Source: CAYVQB01 sp964453985 (GTDB taxonomy: Bacteria > Babelota > Babeliae > Babelales > UASB340). Taken from it: a stretch of 14,588 bases of DNA. Below the pieces are notes generated by a model. That model saw only the letters and a list, made by a program, of their open reading frames with translations. It was not told the DNA's origin and made no database searches. The stretch lies in the NCBI GenBank assembly GCA_964453985.1, contig CAYVQB010000022.1, positions 1 to 14,588 on the forward strand. The letters run 5' to 3'. Positions 7,074-13,737 of this stretch are shown piece by piece. Every line of letters begins with the position of its first letter. The stretch's first letter is position 1. The translations under genes were made by a program, and so were the position numbers.

Positions 7074-7138
7074 TTTCTTTTCTTTTCGTAGGGATGGCGG
7101 CCGGGTTGGTCACCGGGCCACTATTGTCGTTTTAAAGT
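7074..7138 (+). pseudogene. pgeF 3' fragment (detached duplicate)
   Basis: The 65 bases reproduce the end of pgeF in frame, encoding FSFRRDGGRVGHRATIVVLK then TGA, against DGSLVGHQ in the intact gene. There is no start or upstream part. It is a duplication remnant, and its GGR form looks closer to the usual family C-terminus than the intact copy does. It lies 10 bp upstream of the F-box/LRR start and, read on the minus strand, supplies that gene's leader. Confidence 0.85.
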
Positions 7139-7159
7139 GATAGCCCAGATTCTCCTAGA
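7074..7159. repeat. Duplicated pgeF 3' end, right copy, block 1
   Basis: Right partner of 5816-5901, about 92% identical by eye, offset 1258 bp. It joins directly to the intact convergent secreted-protein gene, so this copy preserves the probable ancestral pgeF/secreted-gene junction. Confidence 0.9.
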
Positions 7160-7680
7160 ATTTCTTTTGCCAATTTATTTGCTACATAAAGTCGTTCATA
7201 TGAAAACCAGTCTGTTTGATTTTTAAACTCGTTAACTTCTTTTATAGATAGCCCCTGGGTTCTATATTTTTCCAGTAGTTGTTCGTATTTCTTATATTTT
7301 TCTAGGTGTCGAAATCCTATAACTGTTTCTACATATGTCATGAATATTTTTTTATTTTTAGTAGATTGTTCGTTTACTAATAAGTATTGGCCTGCAAGCA
7401 TTGTGCATTGAGGTGATACGTATCTTACTCTTTCCATATCTGTTATTAAGCCGAGCAAGTATATCTTGAAATGTAGATCTTGATGTATGTTTTTTTTGAG
7501 ATTTGCTTTAATGTTTTTTAGCATGTGCCAAGTATCATGGGTTTGAATTTTACAGCCTTGAGGAACTAATTGATTTTCAACTAATGAAATATTTATTTGT
7601 TTTTCCATACTATAGATATTGGAAGCCATTCCTAAGGTCGCAAAAATTATGGCTAAAGTTGTATTTTTCTTGTTTTTCAT
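7132..7680 (-). CDS. Secreted hypothetical protein
   Basis: I do not recognise this 182-residue protein. Residues 1-24 are a signal peptide (basic MKNKKN, hydrophobic TTLAIIFATLGMA, probable cleavage after IYS). The mature part is about 158 residues, mostly helical by composition, with Lys/Glu/Leu-rich stretches such as YKKYEQLLEKY (about 132-142) and no transmembrane segment or familiar motif. Three cysteine-poor segments argue against a disulfide-rich fold. It ends convergent to the pgeF tail fragment; its TAA at 7132-7134 lies within the fragment's last codons. A partial, frameshifted copy of its 3' end survives at 5902-5939. AAGGA lies about 11 nt before ATG7680, a slightly long spacing. 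Confidence 0.7.
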   Translation of the reverse strand: MKNKKNTTLAIIFATLGMASNIYSMEKQINISLVENQLVPQGCKIQTHDTWHMLKNIKANLKKNIHQDLHFKIYLLGLITDMERVRYVSPQCTMLAGQYLLVNEQSTKNKKIFMTYVETVIGFRHLEKYKKYEQLLEKYRTQGLSIKEVNEFKNQTDWFSYERLYVANKLAKEILGESGLSL

Positions 7681-7717
7681 ATTTTATTAATTCCTTTGTA
7701 TTTGGATGAAATTGATT

Positions 7718-7746
7718 TATACATGTGTCAAAATCGACATGCAAGA
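7718..7746 (-). promoter_or_regulatory. Possible promoter of the secreted hypothetical gene
   Basis: On the minus strand TTGCAT (7741-7746) and TATAAA (7718-7723) are separated by 17 bp, about 38 bp upstream of ATG7680. The -10 is good and the -35 poor. A perfect TTGACA also lies inside the spacer (7727-7732) but has no -10 at the right distance. Confidence 0.35.
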
Positions 7747-7765
7747 AACGCTTCGGGAGCTTGTT

Positions 7766-7849
7766 CTAGAATATCAAACAATCAAGAGCGTTTAATGAAC
7801 AGTTAAAAATAAAAGTGAATATAAATGGTAAGAGTAATAATTTTCTCAT
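7766..7849 (-). pseudogene. Decayed fourth LRR paralogue (signal peptide only)
   Basis: The minus strand from ATG7849 reads MRKLLLLPFIFT...CSLNA, nearly identical to the signal peptide of the 8774-9706 protein, then six unrelated residues and a stop at 7766-7768. The DNA of the first 50 or so bases closely matches the starts of the other LRR genes. It begins 4 bp after the stop of the preceding LRR gene, as expected for a third cistron that lost its body. A functional 27-residue peptide is less likely. Confidence 0.75.
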
Positions 7850-7853
7850 TGTA

Positions 7854-8777
7854 CTAACTTTTTAGTTTGAAGCTTCGTAGGCTTAAGTTGTAATTCGGTA
7901 AACTATTTACCAAAAAAGGGAAATCTTTTGGTAAAGTTCTAATATCGTTTAAAGCCAGATATGTAATTTTTTTAAGATAGCAAATGCTATCAGGGAGTCC
8001 TTCAAGATTTTGACATTTGGAGATTTGAATATCGTTTAATTCTTTAAGGCTTCCTATATTTGTTGGAAGCCTTCTAAGTTTCTTGTTGTCGTATAGTACT
8101 AGATTTTCGGTATTGTAACAGTATCGAATATTCTCAGGGATTTCGGTCATTATATCATCTTCACATATCAATATAGTTTTTATAAACTTTGCATTATCTG
8201 TTATCTGAAGAACATCAAAAATTAACTCCAGGGCATTAGAACTGAATTGAGGGTTTGTGTCTCCATATTCGCGACTTAAATGAAACTGATTCTCGCGGAG
8301 GGCTTTTGCTTCTTCAAGGTTTTTGTTTATAAAATTTTCAAAAGACATAGGATTGGGTGGGTTTCTTGTAGACCACTTATTATTTTTTAATTTAATTTCT
8401 GGAGCAGAAATTAAAAACTTTGGTTCACCCGTTTGTTCAAACTCTCTTTTACAAAAAATTTTGTTGAACATAACTTCTTCAATATAATTAAACGAACGCT
8501 TTTCTCGTGTTTTACTTAGAAAAGCATTTAGTTCGGCTTTAGTTTTTTTAGCTATAAAATTTCTAGCCCATTTTTCTAACACAGGTTTGATTTCTTCTTT
8601 TAGTCTTGGATTGAGATCATTTCTCCATAAATCAAAATCAAATTGATCATCTTTATGATAAGTGTTGTTTATAGCCTTAATTGTGATTGTTTGAATTTTG
8701 CGGTTGCCTACTTGAGCATTTAGTGAATGGTTCAAAATAAATGTAAACATGAATGCGAACAAGAATAATTTTTTCAT
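7854..8777 (-). CDS. Exported leucine-rich-repeat protein, no F-box
   Basis: A 307-residue paralogue of the F-box/LRR protein. It has a signal peptide (1-21, MKKLFLFAFMFTFILN...LNA), then goes straight into RKIQTITIKAINNTYH, the shared module (FDFDLWR ... EIKPVLEKWARNFIA ... FNYIEEVMFNKIFCKREFEQT), and C-terminal LRRs (MTEIPENIRYCYNTENLVLY, LRRLPTNIGSLKELNDIQI, LEGLPDSICYLKKITYLAL). The F-box of the 5937-7064 protein is absent, with no frameshift trace. Its ATG overlaps the upstream paralogue's TGA (ATGA, 8774-8777), and AAGGTGG in front is a strong ribosome binding site, so it is translationally coupled. Function unknown; a secreted host-interaction protein is inferred. Confidence 0.8.
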   Translation of the reverse strand: MKKLFLFAFMFTFILNHSLNAQVGNRKIQTITIKAINNTYHKDDQFDFDLWRNDLNPRLKEEIKPVLEKWARNFIAKKTKAELNAFLSKTREKRSFNYIEEVMFNKIFCKREFEQTGEPKFLISAPEIKLKNNKWSTRNPPNPMSFENFINKNLEEAKALRENQFHLSREYGDTNPQFSSNALELIFDVLQITDNAKFIKTILICEDDIMTEIPENIRYCYNTENLVLYDNKKLRRLPTNIGSLKELNDIQISKCQNLEGLPDSICYLKKITYLALNDIRTLPKDFPFLVNSLPNYNLSLRSFKLKS

Positions 8778-9706
8778 CTATACCACCTTTTGCTTGCATG
8801 TAAGCTTATCTTACTATTTGGCAAGTTGTTTATTAAAGCCGAGATATTTCTAGGAAATTTTCTTATCTCTGTCAAGGATAATTCCGTGATTTTTTGAAGA
8901 TAACATATGCTATTGGGAATTTCTTCAATGCCTTCGCATTTAAACATAAAAAATTCGCTTAATTTTTCCAAGTTACCCAAACTTTGTGGTAAATGTCTAA
9001 GCTTTTCGTTGTCACCTATTGTTAATTTTGTGGTGTTGACGCAAAAATCAATGTTTGAGGGTATTTCGGTTAATGTTTTGTCTCTTCGTATATCTATAGT
9101 TTCTATAAGTTTGGTAGAGTCTGTGATTTTAAGGATTTCAAAAACTAGTTCCAAAGAATTTTTCGTAAAATAATGACGAAGTTGGGAATATTTTTTGATA
9201 TCCAAAGTGAATTCTTTGTGTTCCTGTATGGCTTTAATTTTATTGGATATAAAAACGTTAAATGATATTTTTTTATTTCGGTGTTGGAGCCAGGGACAAG
9301 AGTCTTTAAAGTCCAGCTCTGGCGCAGAGATCAAGAATTTTAATTCTTTTGTTTGTTCAAACTCTCTTTCACAAAAAACTTTGTTAAGAACTACTTCTTC
9401 AATATAATTAAATGGACGTTTTTCTTTTATGGTGTTTAAAAAAATATTAAGCTCGTCTTCTGTTTTATCAGCTATGAAATTCCTAGCCCATTTTTCTAAG
9501 ATAGGTTTAATTAATTTTTTTGTGTTTGGATGAGGTTTATCTCTCCATGAATCAAAATCGAAAGTTGAATCTTCTTGATAATAAGTTTGCTTTATGGCTT
9601 CTCGTGTAATTGCACGAATTTTTCTATCGCTTAAAGTTTTACCTGCATTTAATGAACAGCTAAAAACAAGTGTAAATATAAATGGTAAGAGTAATAATTT
9701 TCTCAT
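8774..9706 (-). CDS. Exported leucine-rich-repeat protein, first gene of the operon
   Basis: A 310-residue paralogue, also without F-box. Residues 1-21 are a signal peptide (MRKLLLLPFIFTLVFS...LNA). The shared module follows (FDFDSWRDKPHP, LIKPILEKWARNFIADKTEDEL, FNYIEEVVLNKVFCEREFEQT), then a central Lys-rich region, and LRRs at the end (LTEIPSNIDFCVNTTKLTIG, LRHLPQSLGNLEKLSEFFM, IEEIPNSICYLQKITELSL). It lies directly behind a near-consensus promoter and ends in an ATGA overlap with the next LRR gene. The first 50 bases are almost identical to those of the 7766-7849 remnant and close to those of the F-box gene, so the copies are recent or have been homogenised. Molecular function unknown. 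Confidence 0.8.
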   Translation of the reverse strand: MRKLLLLPFIFTLVFSCSLNAGKTLSDRKIRAITREAIKQTYYQEDSTFDFDSWRDKPHPNTKKLIKPILEKWARNFIADKTEDELNIFLNTIKEKRPFNYIEEVVLNKVFCEREFEQTKELKFLISAPELDFKDSCPWLQHRNKKISFNVFISNKIKAIQEHKEFTLDIKKYSQLRHYFTKNSLELVFEILKITDSTKLIETIDIRRDKTLTEIPSNIDFCVNTTKLTIGDNEKLRHLPQSLGNLEKLSEFFMFKCEGIEEIPNSICYLQKITELSLTEIRKFPRNISALINNLPNSKISLHASKRWYR

Positions 9707-9752
9707 GAATACTTTCTTTGTTTTTTATAATTGTTGGTAAATAGTTTTGTTG

Positions 9753-9781
9753 TTTATATAAAAAATCTCTCTATTTGTCAA
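9753..9781 (-). promoter_or_regulatory. Near-consensus sigma-70 promoter for the LRR operon
   Basis: On the minus strand a perfect -35 TTGACA (9776-9781) and a -10 TATAAA (9753-9758) are separated by exactly 17 bp. The expected start point is about 40 bp before ATG9706. It is the best promoter I can see in the window, which suggests strong constitutive expression of the secreted LRR proteins. Confidence 0.72.
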
Positions 9782-9843
9782 AATAATAGTTGCCTTTTTT
9801 TTTCTGCTAAGTTAAAAGCTAGATAGCAAATAGTTCGATAAAA

Positions 9844-9893
9844 CCTTTCGATACGCTTCGCATTAAAAATGCTTCGCTCCTCAAGGGGAACGG
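9844..9893. repeat. REP-like palindromic intergenic element
   Basis: The stretch opens with CCTTTCGATACGCTTCGC and ends with GCTCCTCAAGGGGAACGG. It is much more GC-rich than its surroundings, CCTT/AAGG can pair across it, and GCTTCGC is repeated directly around a GCAT/ATGC mini-hairpin. It resembles the dispersed TTTCGATACGCTTCGCTCCTCAAG-type repeats known from many bacterial intergenic regions. It lies between the LRR operon promoter and the isomerase gene, in a 269-bp spacer otherwise holding only AT-rich sequence. Confidence 0.55.
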
Positions 9894-9975
9894 TGTTAGT
9901 ATATACATGCTAGGTTTGTAGGAAATTTAATTTTTGGTTGATGTTGATTTTTTAAAATTGAGAAGGAGTTTTAAT

Positions 9976-10986
9976 ATGTTAAAAGATTTAGCAATGTGGT
10001 CACATAAATTAAAAGATGGCTTGCAAATAGCACATGACTTTGTTCACACAAATAAAGGGCAGTTGCCAAAAAACATAAAAAAAATAGCCTTTGTTGGAAT
10101 GGGTGGTTCAGGTATTGCAGGACGAATAATCAAAAGTATTTTAGACAAAAAATATGATATCCCATCTTTTATTATAGACTCTCCAGATATTCCAGAGTAT
10201 GTAGATACAGATACTCTGGCCATAGTGATTTCTTATTCAGGTAACACCTGGGAAACTTTAGATGCCCTAAAAGCATTATCAGAAAAATTTATACCTACAA
10301 TTGTAATAGCCCATGGCGGCAAGGCCATAGAGCTTGCAGAACATAAAAATATACCATTTATTCTGGCTCCAGAATCAAGCCAACCAAGAGCTGCCTTAGG
10401 GAGCTTTTTGGGAATAATCTTAGGTGTCTTCGGGTTACTTGATATAATGCCAGACGGGCAGGATCTAGTAAAAAGTTTTGCTCATATGGCTGATCTTCAT
10501 ATTCCAAAGCTAGAGGACCAGGCCTACTTCAATGAGTTTATAGAAGCTATAAAAAGTTATGAATTTGTTCATGTTTGGGGTGTAAGTGGTGATAGCGCTG
10601 CCTTTGCATACAGGGCTCAGACCCAATTTAATGAAAATAGCAAAATACAGGCTGTAACATCAGCTTTCCCTGAATGTTGCCACAACTTACTGTTAGGATT
10701 TACTGATTGTAAGCTTAAGCCTTTTATAATCTTTTTTTATTCAGACTTTTTATCTGCTCACCTCAATATAGCGATACAATCAACTTGTGAGATATTAAAA
10801 GAACAAGGGGTTGTGCTTTACAAACCGCCTGTTTTGGGCGATAATTGGGAAGAGCAGTTATTCTATATGATTCTATGGTCCGATTTTGCATCTTATTATT
10901 TGGGACAAAAGCGGGGAGTCGATATTGCTCCTGTAAAATTAATTGATAAATTAAAAGCAAAGCATGCACAAAAGGGCATCAAATAG
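9976..10986 (+). CDS. Bifunctional phosphoglucose/phosphomannose isomerase (SIS domain)
   Basis: Cytoplasmic enzyme expected to interconvert glucose-6-P or mannose-6-P with fructose-6-P. The 336 residues show the N-terminal SIS domain with GMGGSGIAG (41-49) and SYSGNTWET (86-94), then SSQPRAALGS (134-143), a diagnostic element of the archaeal-type PGI/PMI family, and the C-terminal isomerase half with a CCHN catalytic-region motif (usually a HN pair). Length fits the family, which is unrelated to the longer classical Pgi in overall sequence. ATG9976 is chosen because AGAAGGAG at 9961-9968 is an ideal ribosome binding site; a TTG at 9934 would add 14 residues but has no such site. Its stop overlaps the ribosome binding site of rpmE, so the two are probably co-transcribed. 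Confidence 0.88.
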   Translation: MLKDLAMWSHKLKDGLQIAHDFVHTNKGQLPKNIKKIAFVGMGGSGIAGRIIKSILDKKYDIPSFIIDSPDIPEYVDTDTLAIVISYSGNTWETLDALKALSEKFIPTIVIAHGGKAIELAEHKNIPFILAPESSQPRAALGSFLGIILGVFGLLDIMPDGQDLVKSFAHMADLHIPKLEDQAYFNEFIEAIKSYEFVHVWGVSGDSAAFAYRAQTQFNENSKIQAVTSAFPECCHNLLLGFTDCKLKPFIIFFYSDFLSAHLNIAIQSTCEILKEQGVVLYKPPVLGDNWEEQLFYMILWSDFASYYLGQKRGVDIAPVKLIDKLKAKHAQKGIK

Positions 10987-10997
10987 GAGTTAAACTT

Positions 10998-11207
10998 ATG
11001 AAAAAAGAAATCCATCCTAGGATTAATGAAGTGACAATGACATGTGTATGTGGAAACAGTATAAAAACTAGTTCTACATCAAAAGATATGAGAATAGATA
11101 TCTGTTCTGCTTGTCACCCATTTTATACCGGAACACAAAAATTTGTTGATACAGCTGGTAGAATTGAAAAATTCCAACGCAGATACGCTAAAACTAACAA
11201 GAAATAA
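10998..11207 (+). CDS. rpmE: Ribosomal protein bL31, zinc-binding form
   Basis: Small component of the 50S subunit that helps bridge the subunits. The 69 residues have the family pattern MKKEIHP at the start, four zinc-ligand cysteines (Cys16, Cys18, Cys36, Cys39) and the signature CHPFYTGTQKFVDTAGR (39-55), ending in a basic tail. All four cysteines are present, so this is the C+ form rather than the zinc-independent paralogue. AGGAG at the preceding stop codon gives a good ribosome binding site. It precedes prfA by 8 nt, the common rpmE-prfA pairing. Confidence 0.96.
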   Translation: MKKEIHPRINEVTMTCVCGNSIKTSSTSKDMRIDICSACHPFYTGTQKFVDTAGRIEKFQRRYAKTNKK

Positions 11208-11215
11208 TTTAACAT

Positions 11216-12295
11216 ATGTTGAATTTGGACTGGGAACAAATAGAGAAAGATAGTAAGGATATTGCCGAGCAATTATCTGATTTTTCTCTTGATAAGAAAA
11301 AGAGAGCAGAGTTACAAAGAAAAAATACACAATATGACGGACTGCTTTCTGCTCATAAACAAATCTGTGATCTAAAAAAAACTGTAGATGAATCACAGGA
11401 TTTGGTGTCCAAAGAAGATGATGATCAAATGCGATTGCTTTATCAGGAAGAGATAGAGCAATCGCAATCTAAATTAGACGAACTCAATTCTGAACTTGAA
11501 GATAAGCTTTATCCTACGGATCCGCGTGATGAGCGATCTGTGTATCTAGAAATTCGAGCTGGTGCCGGTGGTCAAGAAGCAGCTCTTTTTGTAGCCGATC
11601 TTTTTAAGATGTATAGCAATTATGCTCTTGCAAGAAACTGGACAGTATCCATAATAGATACAAATAAAACAGACATTGGTGGATATAAGGAGCTAGTGTT
11701 TTACGTTAAGGGTAAAAATGTTTATAAGTATTTTAAGTTTGAATCTGGAGTTCATAGAGTTCAAAGAGTTCCTGCTACAGAAGCTTCTGGAAGAATTCAT
11801 ACATCAACTGTAACTATTGCTGTATTGCCAGAGGCTGATGAAGTTGATATTTCAATTAGTCCTCAAGATCTAAGAATAGATGTTTTCAGAGCTAGTGGTG
11901 CTGGTGGCCAGCACGTTAATACAACAGACTCTGCTGTGCGCATAACTCATATTCCAACAGGGGTTGTTGTTTCTTGCCAAGATGAACGTTCTCAATTAAA
12001 AAATAAAGCTCGTGCTATGAAGGTTTTGCAGGCAAGATTGTATCAAGCGGAGCAAGAACGTCTCGCGGCTGAAAGAAGTGCGGACCGTAAACAGCAGGTT
12101 GGCATGGGGCAACGTTCTGAAAAGATCCGTACATATAATTATCCACAAAATCGAATTTCAGATCATCGTATAAATTTAACCTTAAAAAAATTAGATATGA
12201 TTTTGCAGGGTTATATGGATGATCTTCTAAATCCTTTGCTTAATTGGGATCGCGAACAACGTCGCAAACAAGATTCATTGTTCATAAAAAAATAA
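11216..12295 (+). CDS. prfA: Peptide chain release factor 1
   Basis: Recognises UAA and UAG in the ribosomal A site and triggers peptide release. In 359 residues there is an N-terminal coiled-coil domain (about 1-100, Lys/Glu/Gln-rich), the stop-codon-reading PAT tripeptide at 186-188 in RVQRVPATEASGRIHTS (RF2 would have SPF), and the catalytic GGQ at 230-232 in SGAGGQHVNTTDSAVR, followed by the family's CQDERSQLKNKARA. No frameshift site is present, also consistent with RF1. ATG11216 lies 8 nt after rpmE with no clear ribosome binding site, so translation may depend on rpmE. The usual partner prmC, which methylates the GGQ glutamine, does not follow here. Confidence 0.97.
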   Translation: MLNLDWEQIEKDSKDIAEQLSDFSLDKKKRAELQRKNTQYDGLLSAHKQICDLKKTVDESQDLVSKEDDDQMRLLYQEEIEQSQSKLDELNSELEDKLYPTDPRDERSVYLEIRAGAGGQEAALFVADLFKMYSNYALARNWTVSIIDTNKTDIGGYKELVFYVKGKNVYKYFKFESGVHRVQRVPATEASGRIHTSTVTIAVLPEADEVDISISPQDLRIDVFRASGAGGQHVNTTDSAVRITHIPTGVVVSCQDERSQLKNKARAMKVLQARLYQAEQERLAAERSADRKQQVGMGQRSEKIRTYNYPQNRISDHRINLTLKKLDMILQGYMDDLLNPLLNWDREQRRKQDSLFIKK

Positions 12296-12310
12296 AAAAT
12301 ACAAGAGTTC

Positions 12311-12324
12311 TTTTTTCGAAAAAA
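12311..12324. repeat. Perfect 14-bp palindrome after prfA
   Basis: TTTTTTCGAAAAAA lies 16 bp beyond the prfA stop. It can form a short AT hairpin but has no GC stem, so it would be a poor terminator; an operator for the downstream transporter gene is equally possible. Confidence 0.25.
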
Positions 12325-12390
12325 TAAGTTATATTCTTCAACGTCGTCTCAAAATTTTATAACAATTTTTTTAACTTAGAGGGCTTTAAA

Positions 12391-13617
12391 GTGTTTTCGA
12401 TTATTGCTAATTACTTTCTAAAAGATAATCACTATATGAGTATGATAGGAATTCTAGTATTTCTATTAATTGCATTTGTTTTTTCTAACAATAAAAAGAA
12501 AATTAATCCAAGAAGAATTGTAGGTGCATTTTTAATGCAGATTATTATGGCCTTCTTTGTTTTGAAAACACAAATAGGTCATCGTATGTTTATGCTTTTA
12601 GCTGATGGTTTCAGACAGCTTTATATGTTTGCTGATGAAGGCATAAGATTTATTTTTGGCAACCTTGTTGATGCCAGTGGTTCTTGGGGCTTTATCTTTG
12701 CGGTTAAAGTTGTTCCTATCATAATATTTTTAAGTGCTTTAATGTCACTTTTATTTCACTGGGGTGTGATACAATTTTTAGTAAGAATTATTTCTTATCT
12801 GATCAGACCTATTCTTGGAACTTCCGGTGCAGAGACTTTGTGTGCCGCTGCAAATAGTATGCTCGGGCCTACGGAAGCACCATTGCTTATTAAAAAATAT
12901 ATTAAAACTATGACAGACTCAGAGATGTTACTTTTGATGATAAGTGGTATGGCTACAATTAATGCTTCAACAATTGCTGTTTACGGTTCCATGGGTGTGC
13001 CAATGCTTCATATGCTTACAAGTTCTGTGATGGCTATTCCTGGTGCAATACTTATTTCAAAAATTTTAATGCCAGAGACTAAGGTTCCTCAAACTGCAGC
13101 CGGTAGTAGTATTGATATGCCTAAAGATAGTGCTAACATGCTTGACGCAATTGCAGGTGGTACCTCTGATGGTTTAAAACTTGCTGCTAATGTTGCTGCT
13201 ATGCTTTTAGCGTTTGTCAGTTTGATGGCGATGGCTGATTATATCTTGGTTCACACTATTGGTTATGGTTTGAATTTTATTTTTGCAAAAATATTTTATC
13301 AGTTTGCAGCTTTTTTAGGGATTTGCAAAGAGGATAGAAATGTTGCTGGTGCTTTGTTAGGCCAAAAAATAGTTATCAATGAGTTTGTTGCTTACGCTGG
13401 TCTTGTAAAAGCTACTTTAACTGATAGAGCTCGTATTATTTTGACCTATGCTCTTTGTGGTTTTTCTAACTTTTCTGTTATCGGTATTCTTATTGGCGGT
13501 GTTAGTGCACTTGCTCCTAATAAAAGATCTGTGCTTTCTAAATTTGGTTTAAAGGCTCTTTTAGGTGGAACTTTAGTTAACTTACTTAATGCTGCAATCG
13601 CAAGTTTATTAATCTAA
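12391..13617 (+). CDS. Concentrative nucleoside transporter (CNT/NupC family)
   Basis: Integral membrane symporter importing nucleosides with H+ or Na+. The 408 residues contain many hydrophobic segments (first at about 17-32) and the family landmarks GPTEAPLLIKKY (156-167 region), a KIVINEFVAY motif (about 330-339) and the C-terminal CGFSNFSVIGILIGGVSALAP. The start is GTG12391, preceded by AGAGGG (12378-12383) at good spacing. It is followed by a strong terminator and preceded by a 95-bp spacer after prfA. Ion coupling and nucleoside specificity cannot be read with confidence. Together with the deoxynucleoside kinase at 272-937 it suggests nucleoside scavenging. Confidence 0.9.
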   Translation: MFSIIANYFLKDNHYMSMIGILVFLLIAFVFSNNKKKINPRRIVGAFLMQIIMAFFVLKTQIGHRMFMLLADGFRQLYMFADEGIRFIFGNLVDASGSWGFIFAVKVVPIIIFLSALMSLLFHWGVIQFLVRIISYLIRPILGTSGAETLCAAANSMLGPTEAPLLIKKYIKTMTDSEMLLLMISGMATINASTIAVYGSMGVPMLHMLTSSVMAIPGAILISKILMPETKVPQTAAGSSIDMPKDSANMLDAIAGGTSDGLKLAANVAAMLLAFVSLMAMADYILVHTIGYGLNFIFAKIFYQFAAFLGICKEDRNVAGALLGQKIVINEFVAYAGLVKATLTDRARIILTYALCGFSNFSVIGILIGGVSALAPNKRSVLSKFGLKALLGGTLVNLLNAAIASLLI

Positions 13618-13637
13618 AAAATAATAATTATTTTTAT

Positions 13638-13670
13638 AAAAAAGGCGAGGAATTTTTTCTCGCCTTTTTT
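13638..13670 (+). terminator. Strong intrinsic terminator after the nucleoside transporter
   Basis: GGCGAG (13644-13649) pairs with CTCGCC (13659-13664) around a 9-nt loop; the stem is extended by AAAAAA upstream and a T6 run downstream. It can work in both directions, and separates the transporter from the zinc-finger gene. Confidence 0.9.
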
Positions 13671-13737
13671 ATTTATTTCTTGTAGAATTCAATTCCAATT
13701 TGGGAAGGTTTTTTGTTTTTGCAATAGAAGGATTTTC

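Noticed and set aside
5816..7159. Insertion sequence with target duplication around the F-box/LRR gene
   Set aside because: The repeats are direct and about 86 bp with a 107-bp deletion in one copy, no transposase or terminal inverted repeats lie between them, so this is not an IS or classical transposon.
7727..7732. TTGACA as a -35 box for the secreted hypothetical gene
   Set aside because: No acceptable -10 lies 16-18 bp downstream; TATAAA is only 4 bp away.
8907..9407. Plus-strand open frames opposite the LRR gene
   Set aside because: Antisense shadows of a well-supported gene with signal peptide, promoter and paralogues; no ribosome binding sites or recognisable products.
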